Positions 16,785 through 24,697 of a stretch of 28,852 bases of DNA are shown here, piece by piece. Source of the DNA: BS750m-G4 sp964472195 (GTDB lineage Bacteria > Bacteroidota > Ignavibacteria > Tepidaquicellales > Tepidaquicellaceae); contig CAYYJH010000034.1 of the NCBI GenBank assembly GCA_964472195.1, positions 1-28,852 on the forward strand, written 5' to 3'. The notes beneath the pieces were generated by a model. That model was not told the origin of the DNA. It saw only the letters and a program-made list of their open reading frames with translations, and did not search any database. Numbering within the stretch: position 1 is the first letter of the stretch; each line of letters opens with the position of its first letter. Both the position numbers and the translations under genes were made by a program.

Positions 16785-17363
16785 TAATATAAATGTATAA
16801 TTAAAAATTTCGGATTTAATTATCTGAATAAATTTTTCATATTAATCAAGAAATGATGGGGATATCATTTATAATAATATTATTAATAATGTGTATCTCT
16901 TATAAATTATTCAAACCTCAGTCTAGAACTCTAAACCAGGATGCTATTACCCTTTTCTGGTTTCTCACAATTGTGAAAAGACTGAGTTACACGTCAGCTT
17001 TGATAAACGATCTTAGCGACTGCATCGGAAATCACGAGGTTAGAATTACCTGAACCTCAACTACGATCGAAGTACAGCCACTCAGACCTTAATTAAATTT
17101 ATTATAAAAGTCAGATTTTTTAAATACTGAATGTATCAATAAACTTTAGGTAAGTATTTAGAAATTTAATTCTTTAAACTGAATTGTTTATAAATATAAA
17201 AATTAAAATAAAAAATGTGAAATGAGTTTCATTTGGGAAAATATTTATAATAAAACCAACAAAATAACAAATTATCTGAAAGGGGGTACTTAAGAGTATT
17301 AATAAACTTTTTCAAACTTTATTTTTTTAAATTTTATTAATTAATATTATAGGAGTAACAATC
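16785..17363 (+). other. Long geneless leader with a GC-richer, dyad-rich islet
   Basis: This stretch holds no gene I can support. Positions of about 16915-17090 are visibly less AT-rich than the flanks. They contain a perfect palindrome (TCACAATTGTGA, 16965-16976), a GAGGTT/AACCTC inverted repeat (17036-17041 with 17053-17058) and several smaller dyads. A 66-codon open frame (16853-17053) covers part of it but resembles no protein I know and has no good ribosome-binding site. The rest, 17100-17340, is very AT-rich. It may be a structured leader, a small RNA or a decayed mobile-element fragment. Confidence 0.45.
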
Positions 17364-18866
17364 ATGAAGAAATATTTATTGTATGTATTCGTATTGACAT
17401 TATTAGTATCAAGCATAGGTTTTTCACAATCACGAGTACTTACATCAAAAAAAGTAACAAACGGTAGTGCTCCCACAGTAGATGGCATTATTGATGCTGT
17501 GTGGAATATTGCTACAGAAACAACGGTTCAATTGGGAGAGACCTACGATGTTCATAATCCTGCAAGCATTATGGACTGTGCCGGATGTCATAGTTTTAAC
17601 AGCTCCTACACGGTTAAATTAAAATCAGTATACACATCAAGCCGCATTTATATGTTAGCTGTATGGCCTGATTCTACAGCAAGTTTTACACGTGGAGGTT
17701 CATGGTCCTTTGCAACTAACAGCTGGACAAAGCCAAACGGTACTCAGTCAGAAGACCGTGTATCTCTTATATTTCCGATAGGTCAGATTAGAGGTAATCC
17801 GTATAACACCGGCGGTTGTATGTCTAAATGTCATACATACTGGCCTGATACATTGGACCCGCATCACAGTACTCATGGTATCGTAGATGACGCATGGTTA
17901 GATAGTGGACGTGCAGATATATGGCACAGCAAGGCAGCTCGCGGAGGTGCATACACATCAGCTTCGGGAACGAATCTAGTAATAGACCCGCTGACTCATC
18001 AAGTTACTGGCGGAACATTTTCAATGACAGGATTTATAGATGATAAGTACGTCGATGTTTGGGCTCCTGATTCTGTAAATGGCGAAGATGGAGGACGTTA
18101 TGGTGATGCTGGAACCAGCTGTTATTCACATAATAGAATCAGCGACAAATCCCGTCCTAAATACATGGAAAAAAATCCTGCGGATTATGCCGATGCAATG
18201 TTCTTAACTCAAGAGGAAATTACTGGTGGTCAGTGTGTCGGTAATGCAACCACAGGTGTTAGTGATTCTCTTGCGGCAATATACTGGCCCAATTATGCTG
18301 CTCTTAATGCGATTGTCCCGGAAAGAATACTTCGAGCCCCAGCTGGAAGCCGCGGTGATATCGATTTTGGAGCCGTTTGGAATAATAACATGTGGACTGC
18401 GGAATTCTCACGATTACTCCAGACCGGTCATGACGATGATATTCAGTTTACTGAAAGCCAATTTTATCTTTTTAATGTCGCAGCATTTGAAAATTCAAGA
18501 CATGGATACGAACACAGAACATCACGTACAGATACACTTAAGTTCGACCAAAACATTGGTATCTCAGGTAATCAAACAATTATTCCAGATGTCTATTACC
18601 TGTCCCAAAACTATCCGAATCCATTTAACCCGACAACTGAAATTAATTTTGGGCTGCCCAAAAATGGACTCGTATCTATAAAGATTTTTGATGTTACCGG
18701 TCGTGAAGTGTTTGAGCTTGTGAATGAAGAATTAAAAGCAGGTACATACAATGTTAGCTGGAATTCAATTAATAAATATGGTAATCATGTATCCAGCGGC
18801 GTATATTTTTATAGGATAGTTGCCAATGACTTTATGCAAACAAATAAGATGATTCTTTTAAAGTAA
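17364..18866 (+). CDS. T9SS-exported diheme c protein with ethylbenzene-dehydrogenase-type heme-binding domain
   Basis: This 500-residue protein has a signal peptide (MKKYLLYVFVLTLLVSSIGFSQ), an EB_dh/DOMON-like domain over most of its length and a T9SS sorting domain (SQNYPNPFNPTT ... GVYFYRI ... NKMILLK). The EB_dh family signs are APTVDGIIDAVWN at the start, and WTAEFSRLLQTGHDDD and YEHRTS towards the end. This domain binds heme b in ethylbenzene dehydrogenase and chlorate reductase gamma subunits. Two c-heme motifs are inserted: CAGCH and CMSKCH (CX3CH). The start is fixed by AGGAG 8 nt upstream. The sorting domain and the 3' untranslated region closely match those of the octaheme cytochrome upstream, so the two probably act together at the cell surface. 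The role as a surface electron carrier is an inference. No molybdenum enzyme is encoded nearby. Confidence 0.87.
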   Translation: MKKYLLYVFVLTLLVSSIGFSQSRVLTSKKVTNGSAPTVDGIIDAVWNIATETTVQLGETYDVHNPASIMDCAGCHSFNSSYTVKLKSVYTSSRIYMLAVWPDSTASFTRGGSWSFATNSWTKPNGTQSEDRVSLIFPIGQIRGNPYNTGGCMSKCHTYWPDTLDPHHSTHGIVDDAWLDSGRADIWHSKAARGGAYTSASGTNLVIDPLTHQVTGGTFSMTGFIDDKYVDVWAPDSVNGEDGGRYGDAGTSCYSHNRISDKSRPKYMEKNPADYADAMFLTQEEITGGQCVGNATTGVSDSLAAIYWPNYAALNAIVPERILRAPAGSRGDIDFGAVWNNNMWTAEFSRLLQTGHDDDIQFTESQFYLFNVAAFENSRHGYEHRTSRTDTLKFDQNIGISGNQTIIPDVYYLSQNYPNPFNPTTEINFGLPKNGLVSIKIFDVTGREVFELVNEELKAGTYNVSWNSINKYGNHVSSGVYFYRIVANDFMQTNKMILLK

Positions 18867-18907
18867 AAGTAACTACAATAGCAACAAATAAGTAACACCC
18901 CCGACCG

Positions 18908-18933
18908 AACCCCGAGCTTGCTCGGGGTTTTTT
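18908..18933 (+). terminator. Rho-independent terminator of the diheme T9SS gene
   Basis: AACCCCGAG-CTTG-CTCGGGGTT forms a perfect 9-bp stem followed by TTTT. It is preceded by the same 15-base sequence (18895-18909) as the octaheme gene's terminator. Confidence 0.93.
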
Positions 18934-19095
18934 ATTTATAAAAAGGAGTTCAAATTATTGAATTTTTGTGTAATCTACAATCGGGAAAAGTTAGTCCTCT
19001 GCCAGGTATAGAAGTCAATCCTTGTTAAAACAGCACTACAAACGCAACAAAATAAAAAGCCACGCCCTGCAATTGACAAAATTGAAAAATGTGTT

Positions 19096-20316
19096 TTAAA
19101 CGATTGGAAGAAGAATTTTGAAAGTTGTTCCCTTTTCCTTTTTAGCTACAACTTCGATATCACCTTCATGCTCGCCGACCACTCTCTTTGCAAACGCAAG
19201 ACCTAAGCCGGTTCCTTTACCGTATTCTTTTGTAGAGAAAAAAGGTTTGAATATTTTATTTAGATTCTCTGAAGCAATTCCTACACCGTTATCGGATATT
19301 TCTACTGCAATAAAATTATCTTTTCGGTAAGCTGTAATTTCTATCTTCCCGGATTTGAGAATTGCCTGTATTGAGTTGTTGATTATATTTGAAATGACAT
19401 CTTTGATTTGTTCTTTGTCCACATTAATTTTAGGCAGTCGGCTGGCAAACGTTTTTATAATTTGAATCTTCTTGTTTTCTTTTAAATAATCAATTTGTGA
19501 GACAACAGTATTTATTATCTCTTTAATGCTGCAAGGCTCTTTCAATAATTTCATTGGTCTTGAAAAATTCAAAAGCTGCCTGATAGATTTTGTAATTCTT
19601 GTAGTTTCAGCCAATATCACTTTCAGCTCTTCGTAAGTTTCTTCTCCTTCCTTTTTATCAAGTAGTAAATAATCAGCATTGCCTGATATAATATTAAGAG
19701 GATTCGAAAGATTATGTGCAATTATCGACACAACCTCGCCGATAAGTGCAAGATTCTCTTTCTCTCTTAATTCTTTTTTGAGTGTCGTTTCTTCGGTTAT
19801 ATTCCTGACTATTCCAACGCTCCCAATCGATTCTTTTCTTTCGTTATACACGGCAAACCTAGAAATACTCACGTGTTTCAAAACACCGTTTTTTGCAACC
19901 CTAACTGTCTCATAGTTTGCTAAATGTCCTTTTTTATTTACTTCATTAATCAGGAATTCTTTTTCGCCTTTTGCAAGTAAATCATCCGGAATTAATATCG
20001 AAAATTCTTTACCCATAACTTCTTCGGTTTGATAACCATAGATATTTTCTGCACCTTTATTCCAAAGAAAGATTCTGAAATCATTATCTACACCTATTAT
20101 CGCATCTATAGAATGTAAAATAATATCAGAGAAAAATTTCTCATGTGTTGACTTTCCCTGTTTCATAAGCTTAATCATGTTGTTAATACTTGAGTCGAAT
20201 GATTTCAGTATAAAATCTATATCAGCTTTATTAAGCTTTCCCTTAAACTTGATATCTAATGATTTCGCAAGTTCATGTTTTGATTTTTCAAATTCGCTTA
20301 TTACTCTATGTTCCAT
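19096..20316 (-). CDS. Soluble PAS-domain histidine kinase
   Basis: This 406-residue cytoplasmic protein has no membrane segment. An N-terminal helical region (1-60) is followed by a PAS domain (about 62-178, with IGVDNDFRIFLWNKGAE and a GIVRNITE ending) that may bind a ligand or cofactor. A HisKA dimerisation segment follows, with the phospho-acceptor H201 in IIAHNLSNPL (an H-box with NLSNPL instead of the usual EL-NPL), then an HATPase domain with N-box NIINNSIQAI, DNGVGI and GKGTGLGLA. It has no response regulator beside it on the same strand. The intact sigma-54 activator at 13004-14374 is also without an adjacent kinase, so the two are plausible partners, though this is only inference. 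Its convergent neighbour is the diheme T9SS gene. Confidence 0.88.
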   Translation of the reverse strand: MEHRVISEFEKSKHELAKSLDIKFKGKLNKADIDFILKSFDSSINNMIKLMKQGKSTHEKFFSDIILHSIDAIIGVDNDFRIFLWNKGAENIYGYQTEEVMGKEFSILIPDDLLAKGEKEFLINEVNKKGHLANYETVRVAKNGVLKHVSISRFAVYNERKESIGSVGIVRNITEETTLKKELREKENLALIGEVVSIIAHNLSNPLNIISGNADYLLLDKKEGEETYEELKVILAETTRITKSIRQLLNFSRPMKLLKEPCSIKEIINTVVSQIDYLKENKKIQIIKTFASRLPKINVDKEQIKDVISNIINNSIQAILKSGKIEITAYRKDNFIAVEISDNGVGIASENLNKIFKPFFSTKEYGKGTGLGLAFAKRVVGEHEGDIEVVAKKEKGTTFKILLPIV

Positions 20317-20372
20317 TATTCTGCTTTCTTAGAAAAAACAATATAAATTATTAATGATTTATTTTAAAGGTG

Positions 20373-20421
20373 AATACTACTCAAACCAAATTATAAACAT
20401 CTTGAAAGTAAGAGTAGTATT
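20373..20421. repeat. 10-bp perfect inverted repeat between divergent kinase genes
   Basis: AATACTACTC (20373-20382) is exactly inverted as GAGTAGTATT (20412-20421), 29 bp apart, in the 220-bp region between the divergent kinase genes. It could bind a regulator controlling both genes or form a hairpin. Two arms of this length with a 29-bp separation are unlikely to reflect base composition alone, since the surroundings are mainly A/T. Confidence 0.5.
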
Positions 20422-20542
20422 TCAAAACTAATATTTGAAATAAAAAGTGCATTTTATCTTTTAGAAATTTTAAAGAATTTGACTATGAATAACTTTATGT
20501 AACTTTCATTGTTATTATTTTTAAAATGAATTCTATTTGGGA

Positions 20543-22138
20543 ATGAAAGCAAAGCTGTACAATAAAATTAGTGTAAAGCTGATATTTCTTGCTTTTCTTG
20601 TATTGATAACAGTCCTCTCTATACATACCTATGACATTGTTAATACATTTAAAGATGACATTGATAATATATTTCGACAGAATGCAAACAACGTAAGTAA
20701 TCTGATAAAACAGACTACACGATACGACATGCTTTTGAATCAACGCAATGATGTTCATCAAATAATAAAAAAAATAGGATCAGAACCCAATGTAAAGGAA
20801 ATTAGAATCTACAACAAAGAGGGATACATAAAATATTCAACTGATACAACTGAACTTTTAAGTAAAGTAGATTTGAGTGAGGACGCTTGTAAAGGTTGTC
20901 ATGAACAACAAGGACCTCTTTATGAAGTGCCGGAAAAATTTAAAATGGGAGTTATTAAGGTTACTAAAGATGAAAGAGAATTATTTTTGGTTAGTTCAAT
21001 AAAGAATGGACCCGAATGTTATAATTCTGAGTGTCACATACACAATGAAAAGCATAAAGTACTTGGAGTACTAACCATTACTCTTTCTCTGAATATGGCA
21101 GATGAAATAATATCAACAAATACAAAAGAAAGTGTACTTAACGAATTGTTTATTATCCTGATAATATCTTTATTAAGTGGTTTGTTTATTCTAATCTTAG
21201 TAAACAAACCCCTTAAAAAACTGGAGAAAGGCATAGAAGAAATTGGAAAAGGGAATCTGGAATATAAAATAAATTTGAAATCAAAAGACGAATTAGGTAT
21301 TATGGCTCGTCAGTTCGACGACATGTCCGAAAAACTTTTTTCAGCTTATAAAGAAATTAAAGATTGGTCAGAGACATTAAACGAAAAGGTAAAAGAAAAA
21401 ACTGCCGAGTTAAAAAAGATCTATGACCAGATGATTCAGATAGAAAAATTAGCTTCTTTAGGTAAACTGTCTGCGACTGTTGCACATGAGTTAAACAATC
21501 CATTGGAAGGAATCCTGACTTACAGCAAATTGATTTCCAAAAGATTAAAAATATCAAAAGATAATAACGATAACTCCAAACAAATAGAATATCTTGAACT
21601 AATAGCTGATGAAGCAAGCCGATGCGGAAAAATTGTAAAAGATTTGCTTACCTTTTCTCATGTTGATCGTGAAGAGCTCAGTAAAAATGACCTCATTCAA
21701 ATAATCGATAAAAGCATTAATTTAATCAGCCATCATTTGGAAATAAAGAACATTAAATTAAAAAAGGATTATTCAGTAAAGGAATTATTAATAAAGTGCA
21801 ATCCTCAAAAAATTCAACAGGCTTTTATTTCACTATTGATAAACGCAATCGAATCAATGTATGAACATGGAGGTACTTTAACAATAAAATCAATGTTGGA
21901 AGGAGAATTTGTTTTAATAAGAATAATCGATCAGGGTACAGGAATAACTCCGGAGGATTTACCTTACATATTTGAACCGTTTTATACAACTAAAGATGTT
22001 TCCAAAGGAACAGGTTTGGGACTTTCTGTTGCGTATGGTATTATTAAACTCCACAGAGGAAACATTGAAGTTGAAAGCTCTTCTTCTCAAGGTACCATTA
22101 TTAAGATTACTTTACCAATCAATCTACACAACAATTAA
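20543..22138 (+). CDS. Membrane histidine kinase with a diheme c-type periplasmic sensor
   Basis: This is a sensor kinase of about 531 residues. A transmembrane helix (about 10-28), a periplasmic domain (about 29-200), a second helix (about 201-220), a HAMP-like linker, a coiled coil, HisKA with H315 in VAHELNNPLEG, and an HATPase with INAIESM, DQGTGI and KGTGLGLS follow in order. The periplasmic domain holds two c-type heme motifs, CKGCH (about 116-120) and CYNSECH (CX4CH, about 159-165). The expected signal is therefore redox state, or a diatomic ligand such as NO, read by covalently bound heme. The ATG at 20543 is preferred over a TTG two codons upstream. The response regulator gene starts 4 bp after its stop, so they form an operon and probably a signalling pair. 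The setting among respiratory cytochromes fits control of electron-acceptor use. Confidence 0.9.
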   Translation: MKAKLYNKISVKLIFLAFLVLITVLSIHTYDIVNTFKDDIDNIFRQNANNVSNLIKQTTRYDMLLNQRNDVHQIIKKIGSEPNVKEIRIYNKEGYIKYSTDTTELLSKVDLSEDACKGCHEQQGPLYEVPEKFKMGVIKVTKDERELFLVSSIKNGPECYNSECHIHNEKHKVLGVLTITLSLNMADEIISTNTKESVLNELFIILIISLLSGLFILILVNKPLKKLEKGIEEIGKGNLEYKINLKSKDELGIMARQFDDMSEKLFSAYKEIKDWSETLNEKVKEKTAELKKIYDQMIQIEKLASLGKLSATVAHELNNPLEGILTYSKLISKRLKISKDNNDNSKQIEYLELIADEASRCGKIVKDLLTFSHVDREELSKNDLIQIIDKSINLISHHLEIKNIKLKKDYSVKELLIKCNPQKIQQAFISLLINAIESMYEHGGTLTIKSMLEGEFVLIRIIDQGTGITPEDLPYIFEPFYTTKDVSKGTGLGLSVAYGIIKLHRGNIEVESSSSQGTIIKITLPINLHNN

Positions 22139-22142
22139 TATT

Positions 22143-23504
22143 ATGATGATTAACAAGGAAAGTATATTAATTGTTGATGATGAAAAAATAGTGAGAGAAT
22201 CATTGTATCTCTGGTTCGAATACGAAGGTTACAAAGTTGACAATGCTGAAAACGGTGAAATTGCGTTTGAAAAATTCTGTAAAGGCAAATTCGATTTAGT
22301 ATTTATCGACATGAAAATGCCTGGAATGAACGGATTAGATTTATTAAAAAAAATGAAGGAAGCAGATGATGACTGCATTTATATTTTAATTACTGCATAC
22401 GCTTCGGAATCATCAGCGATAAGAGCATTAAAAGATGGGGCGTATGATTATATCACTAAACCGGTCGATCCAGATAAACTATCCCAGCTTGTTCAAAATG
22501 CCCTGGAACAAAAAAAAATAAAAAAAGAAAACAAGCTGTTAAAAGATAACAACGATTTGTTAATTCCTGTTACGCTTGCAGGTGAAAGCAAGCAAATGAA
22601 AAGGATCAAAGAAACAGTCAGTATATTTGCATCTTTAGATTCTACAATACTAATAAATGGTGAAAGCGGTACCGGCAAAGAATTAGTTGCGGAAACTATT
22701 CATCTAAACAGTAAAAAAAGATCATTCCCTTTTGTCGTGGTAAATTGCAAAGAGTTATCGGAATCAAATTTAGAAAAGGATCTTCTTGGTTTTGAAAAAC
22801 TCGAGAAAAAGCAAAAAACATCAAAACGAAAAGGAAAGTTTGAATTAGCAAATGGGGGCACAATTTTTTTAAAAAACATAAATACTCTACCTCTAATTAT
22901 TCAAAAAGAATTTTTAAAACATATCGATGGGAAAAAATATCATCCGGTGGGCAGCAACGAGATGATTAAGAGTGAATTCAGGATAATCGCTTCTGCAAGT
23001 GAACCTCTTGACGAATTGGTTAAGAAAAAGAAATTCAATAAAAGCCTGTACGATAGATTAAATAAGTTATACTTAAATATTCCTCCCCTTAGAGATAGAC
23101 GTGACGATATTCCGATTCTTGCTTATTCATTCTTTAAGAAGTATTGTTCGGAAAAAGATAAAGACATCAATAACATTTCTCCGGAAGCAATGAAACTGTT
23201 ATGCGATTACGATTGGCATGGAAACGTTATCGAATTAAAAGACACAATCGAGAGAGCTGTTACAATCGGAAAATCGAGTTCACTTAATGTTAAAGACTTA
23301 CATTTAAAATCCAAATCAATTAACTCTAATATAGACGAAGACCAAACTTTAGATTCATTTGAAAAAAAATATATCGAGAAAGTATTAATAGATAATAGTT
23401 GGAATATTTCAAGAAGTGCTAAAATATTGAACATAGACAGAGTCACACTTCACAAAAAGATCAAGAAATATGACTTAGCAAAAAATCAAAGCGAGGAAAT
23501 ATAA
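22143..23504 (+). CDS. NtrC-like response regulator lacking GAFTGA and Walker B acids
   Basis: The 453 residues (start at the ATG-ATG of MMINKESILIVDDE, 4 bp after the kinase stop) comprise a receiver with D56 (VFIDMKMP) and the ITKP lysine, an AAA+ domain and a Fis-type helix-turn-helix (NISRSAKILNIDRVTLHKKI). Walker A is intact (GESGTGKE, 173-180). The region where GAFTGA belongs reads LGFEKLEKKQKTSKRKGKF, and Walker B reads GGTIFLKNI instead of GGTLFLDEI, so both acidic residues are lost (K244, N245). Sensor and arginine-finger stretches are also altered (FNKSLYDR). It should therefore neither hydrolyse ATP well nor activate sigma-54. It may act at sigma-70-type promoters, as a repressor, or as a modulator of the intact paralog. 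A longer open frame upstream overlaps the kinase gene and is not coding. Confidence 0.9.
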   Translation: MMINKESILIVDDEKIVRESLYLWFEYEGYKVDNAENGEIAFEKFCKGKFDLVFIDMKMPGMNGLDLLKKMKEADDDCIYILITAYASESSAIRALKDGAYDYITKPVDPDKLSQLVQNALEQKKIKKENKLLKDNNDLLIPVTLAGESKQMKRIKETVSIFASLDSTILINGESGTGKELVAETIHLNSKKRSFPFVVVNCKELSESNLEKDLLGFEKLEKKQKTSKRKGKFELANGGTIFLKNINTLPLIIQKEFLKHIDGKKYHPVGSNEMIKSEFRIIASASEPLDELVKKKKFNKSLYDRLNKLYLNIPPLRDRRDDIPILAYSFFKKYCSEKDKDINNISPEAMKLLCDYDWHGNVIELKDTIERAVTIGKSSSLNVKDLHLKSKSINSNIDEDQTLDSFEKKYIEKVLIDNSWNISRSAKILNIDRVTLHKKIKKYDLAKNQSEEI

Positions 23505-24697
23505 TCAAATACGTCGACTACTATATCAGGATTTGCTAAATTCAAATGGTCTACCCATTTCTGAATGGGAAGCGGATGAACTGTATTTCCATTATTAAAC
23601 AAAGCAGATTCTAAAGGAACTATCCCGTCACTATTTTCTCCCATAAATTGCATCACGAAAAAACCATCTTTTTCAACCTTTGCATAATAGTCTTCATTCC
23701 ATTTCCATGCTGGAGGAAATACCTTAAAGTATCCACCTATTTCACCGGCTATTGTATAATACTTTTTTCTATTTGCTAAGTCTTTTGGATCACTATTTAA
23801 TTTATTTAAGAATTCTGAGTTTGGTATCATATCAATTGTTCCTGGTTGATTTGCCCAGCATAAAATGTGGCTGAACATCGTAAGGGGTGAACCAAGATGT
23901 GGAGTTCCTAGGGTTACAAGTTTTTCAATTTCACCTCCAGCAGAAACATAAGCCCTGGCAACTAATCCTCCCATTGAATGACACACGATTATTGGATTTT
24001 GAATTCTGTTTGCTATTACCGAATCAAAAAATATTCTTCCGCTTATTTGAATATTGTTTTCCCATTTATATTGATAAAGCCATACCTCATGTTTGTTGAA
24101 AAAACTTGAATCAAGCTTGTTTAATATATGATTCCACTCTTTACTGCTTGCTGTCATGCCATGTACAAAAATGACAGGTTGTCTCACTGAAGGAAGCGAT
24201 TTATTTGGTGCTATATACTTCTCAAATCTATACGGATTATCTGGATGTAACTCCGGACTAATAATACATAATTCTTTCTTCGATACAGTAAGTGTTATTT
24301 CTTCTTCACCTCCAGCACCAAGCTTTATATCACCCGAAATAAATCTTTCATTATTCCTGATCATATTAATACCTTTGAAAACCAAATCTGGAGAACCTTC
24401 TTGCATCTTTACGTTAAAAAGAACACTGTCTTTTACTATATTACCATATAAACTGCCCGTGTATGTCCTTGATGTATCCATCGTTTCTGCGACACCATAT
24501 ATAGAATCCCCTTGCTGATATATATCGAAGTAATAAAGTTTTGAGAGCCGAGTTGTATCACCCAAGCCTGCTTCCCAAAACCCGCTCACACTAACAATAT
24601 CTTTCAACATCAATCCAGTGCAGTTTAAGCTTAGAATCGCAAAAAGTACAAATAGAATATTCAGCGAATTACTTAATTTGATTTTTTTATTTAACAT
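23486..24697 (-). CDS. Lipase/PGAP1-like alpha/beta hydrolase, probable lipoprotein
   Basis: This 403-residue protein starts with a hydrophobic signal ending in SLNC (Cys26), compatible with a lipobox. A beta-rich N-terminal part (about 35-160) of unknown function precedes an alpha/beta hydrolase domain. The domain has the oxyanion motif VIFVHGM, the nucleophile in CHSMGG (Ser241), a TLGTPHLGSPL segment typical of lipases, SDGIVPLESA with the likely catalytic Asp, and WVDHLNL with the likely His. Full-length triad residues suggest an active esterase or lipase acting at the cell envelope, substrate unknown. The gene converges on the response regulator and overlaps its last 19 bp. It has no obvious link to the cytochromes. 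Confidence 0.85.
   Translation of the reverse strand: MLNKKIKLSNSLNILFVLFAILSLNCTGLMLKDIVSVSGFWEAGLGDTTRLSKLYYFDIYQQGDSIYGVAETMDTSRTYTGSLYGNIVKDSVLFNVKMQEGSPDLVFKGINMIRNNERFISGDIKLGAGGEEEITLTVSKKELCIISPELHPDNPYRFEKYIAPNKSLPSVRQPVIFVHGMTASSKEWNHILNKLDSSFFNKHEVWLYQYKWENNIQISGRIFFDSVIANRIQNPIIVCHSMGGLVARAYVSAGGEIEKLVTLGTPHLGSPLTMFSHILCWANQPGTIDMIPNSEFLNKLNSDPKDLANRKKYYTIAGEIGGYFKVFPPAWKWNEDYYAKVEKDGFFVMQFMGENSDGIVPLESALFNNGNTVHPLPIQKWVDHLNLANPDIVVDVFDYISSL

Noticed and set aside
16853..17053. A 66-codon plus-strand frame in the leader of the diheme T9SS gene.
   Set aside because: Weak ribosome-binding site, no recognisable domain and coverage of a palindrome-rich region. Kept only as a possibility within the leader finding.
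16915..17090. A possible tRNA on the minus strand.
   Set aside because: A GGTTTGAAT-like element and tRNA-like phrases are present, but no cloverleaf with proper acceptor and anticodon stems could be drawn.
18968..18980. A TGTGTAATCTACA sequence resembling the UAS dyad.
   Set aside because: The left half-site and 17-bp spacing are missing, and it lies between convergent gene ends with no promoter to serve.
21972..22142. A 57-codon N-terminal extension of the second response regulator.
   Set aside because: It overlaps the kinase's ATPase domain in another frame, and the receiver domain begins properly at the ATG-ATG at 22143.
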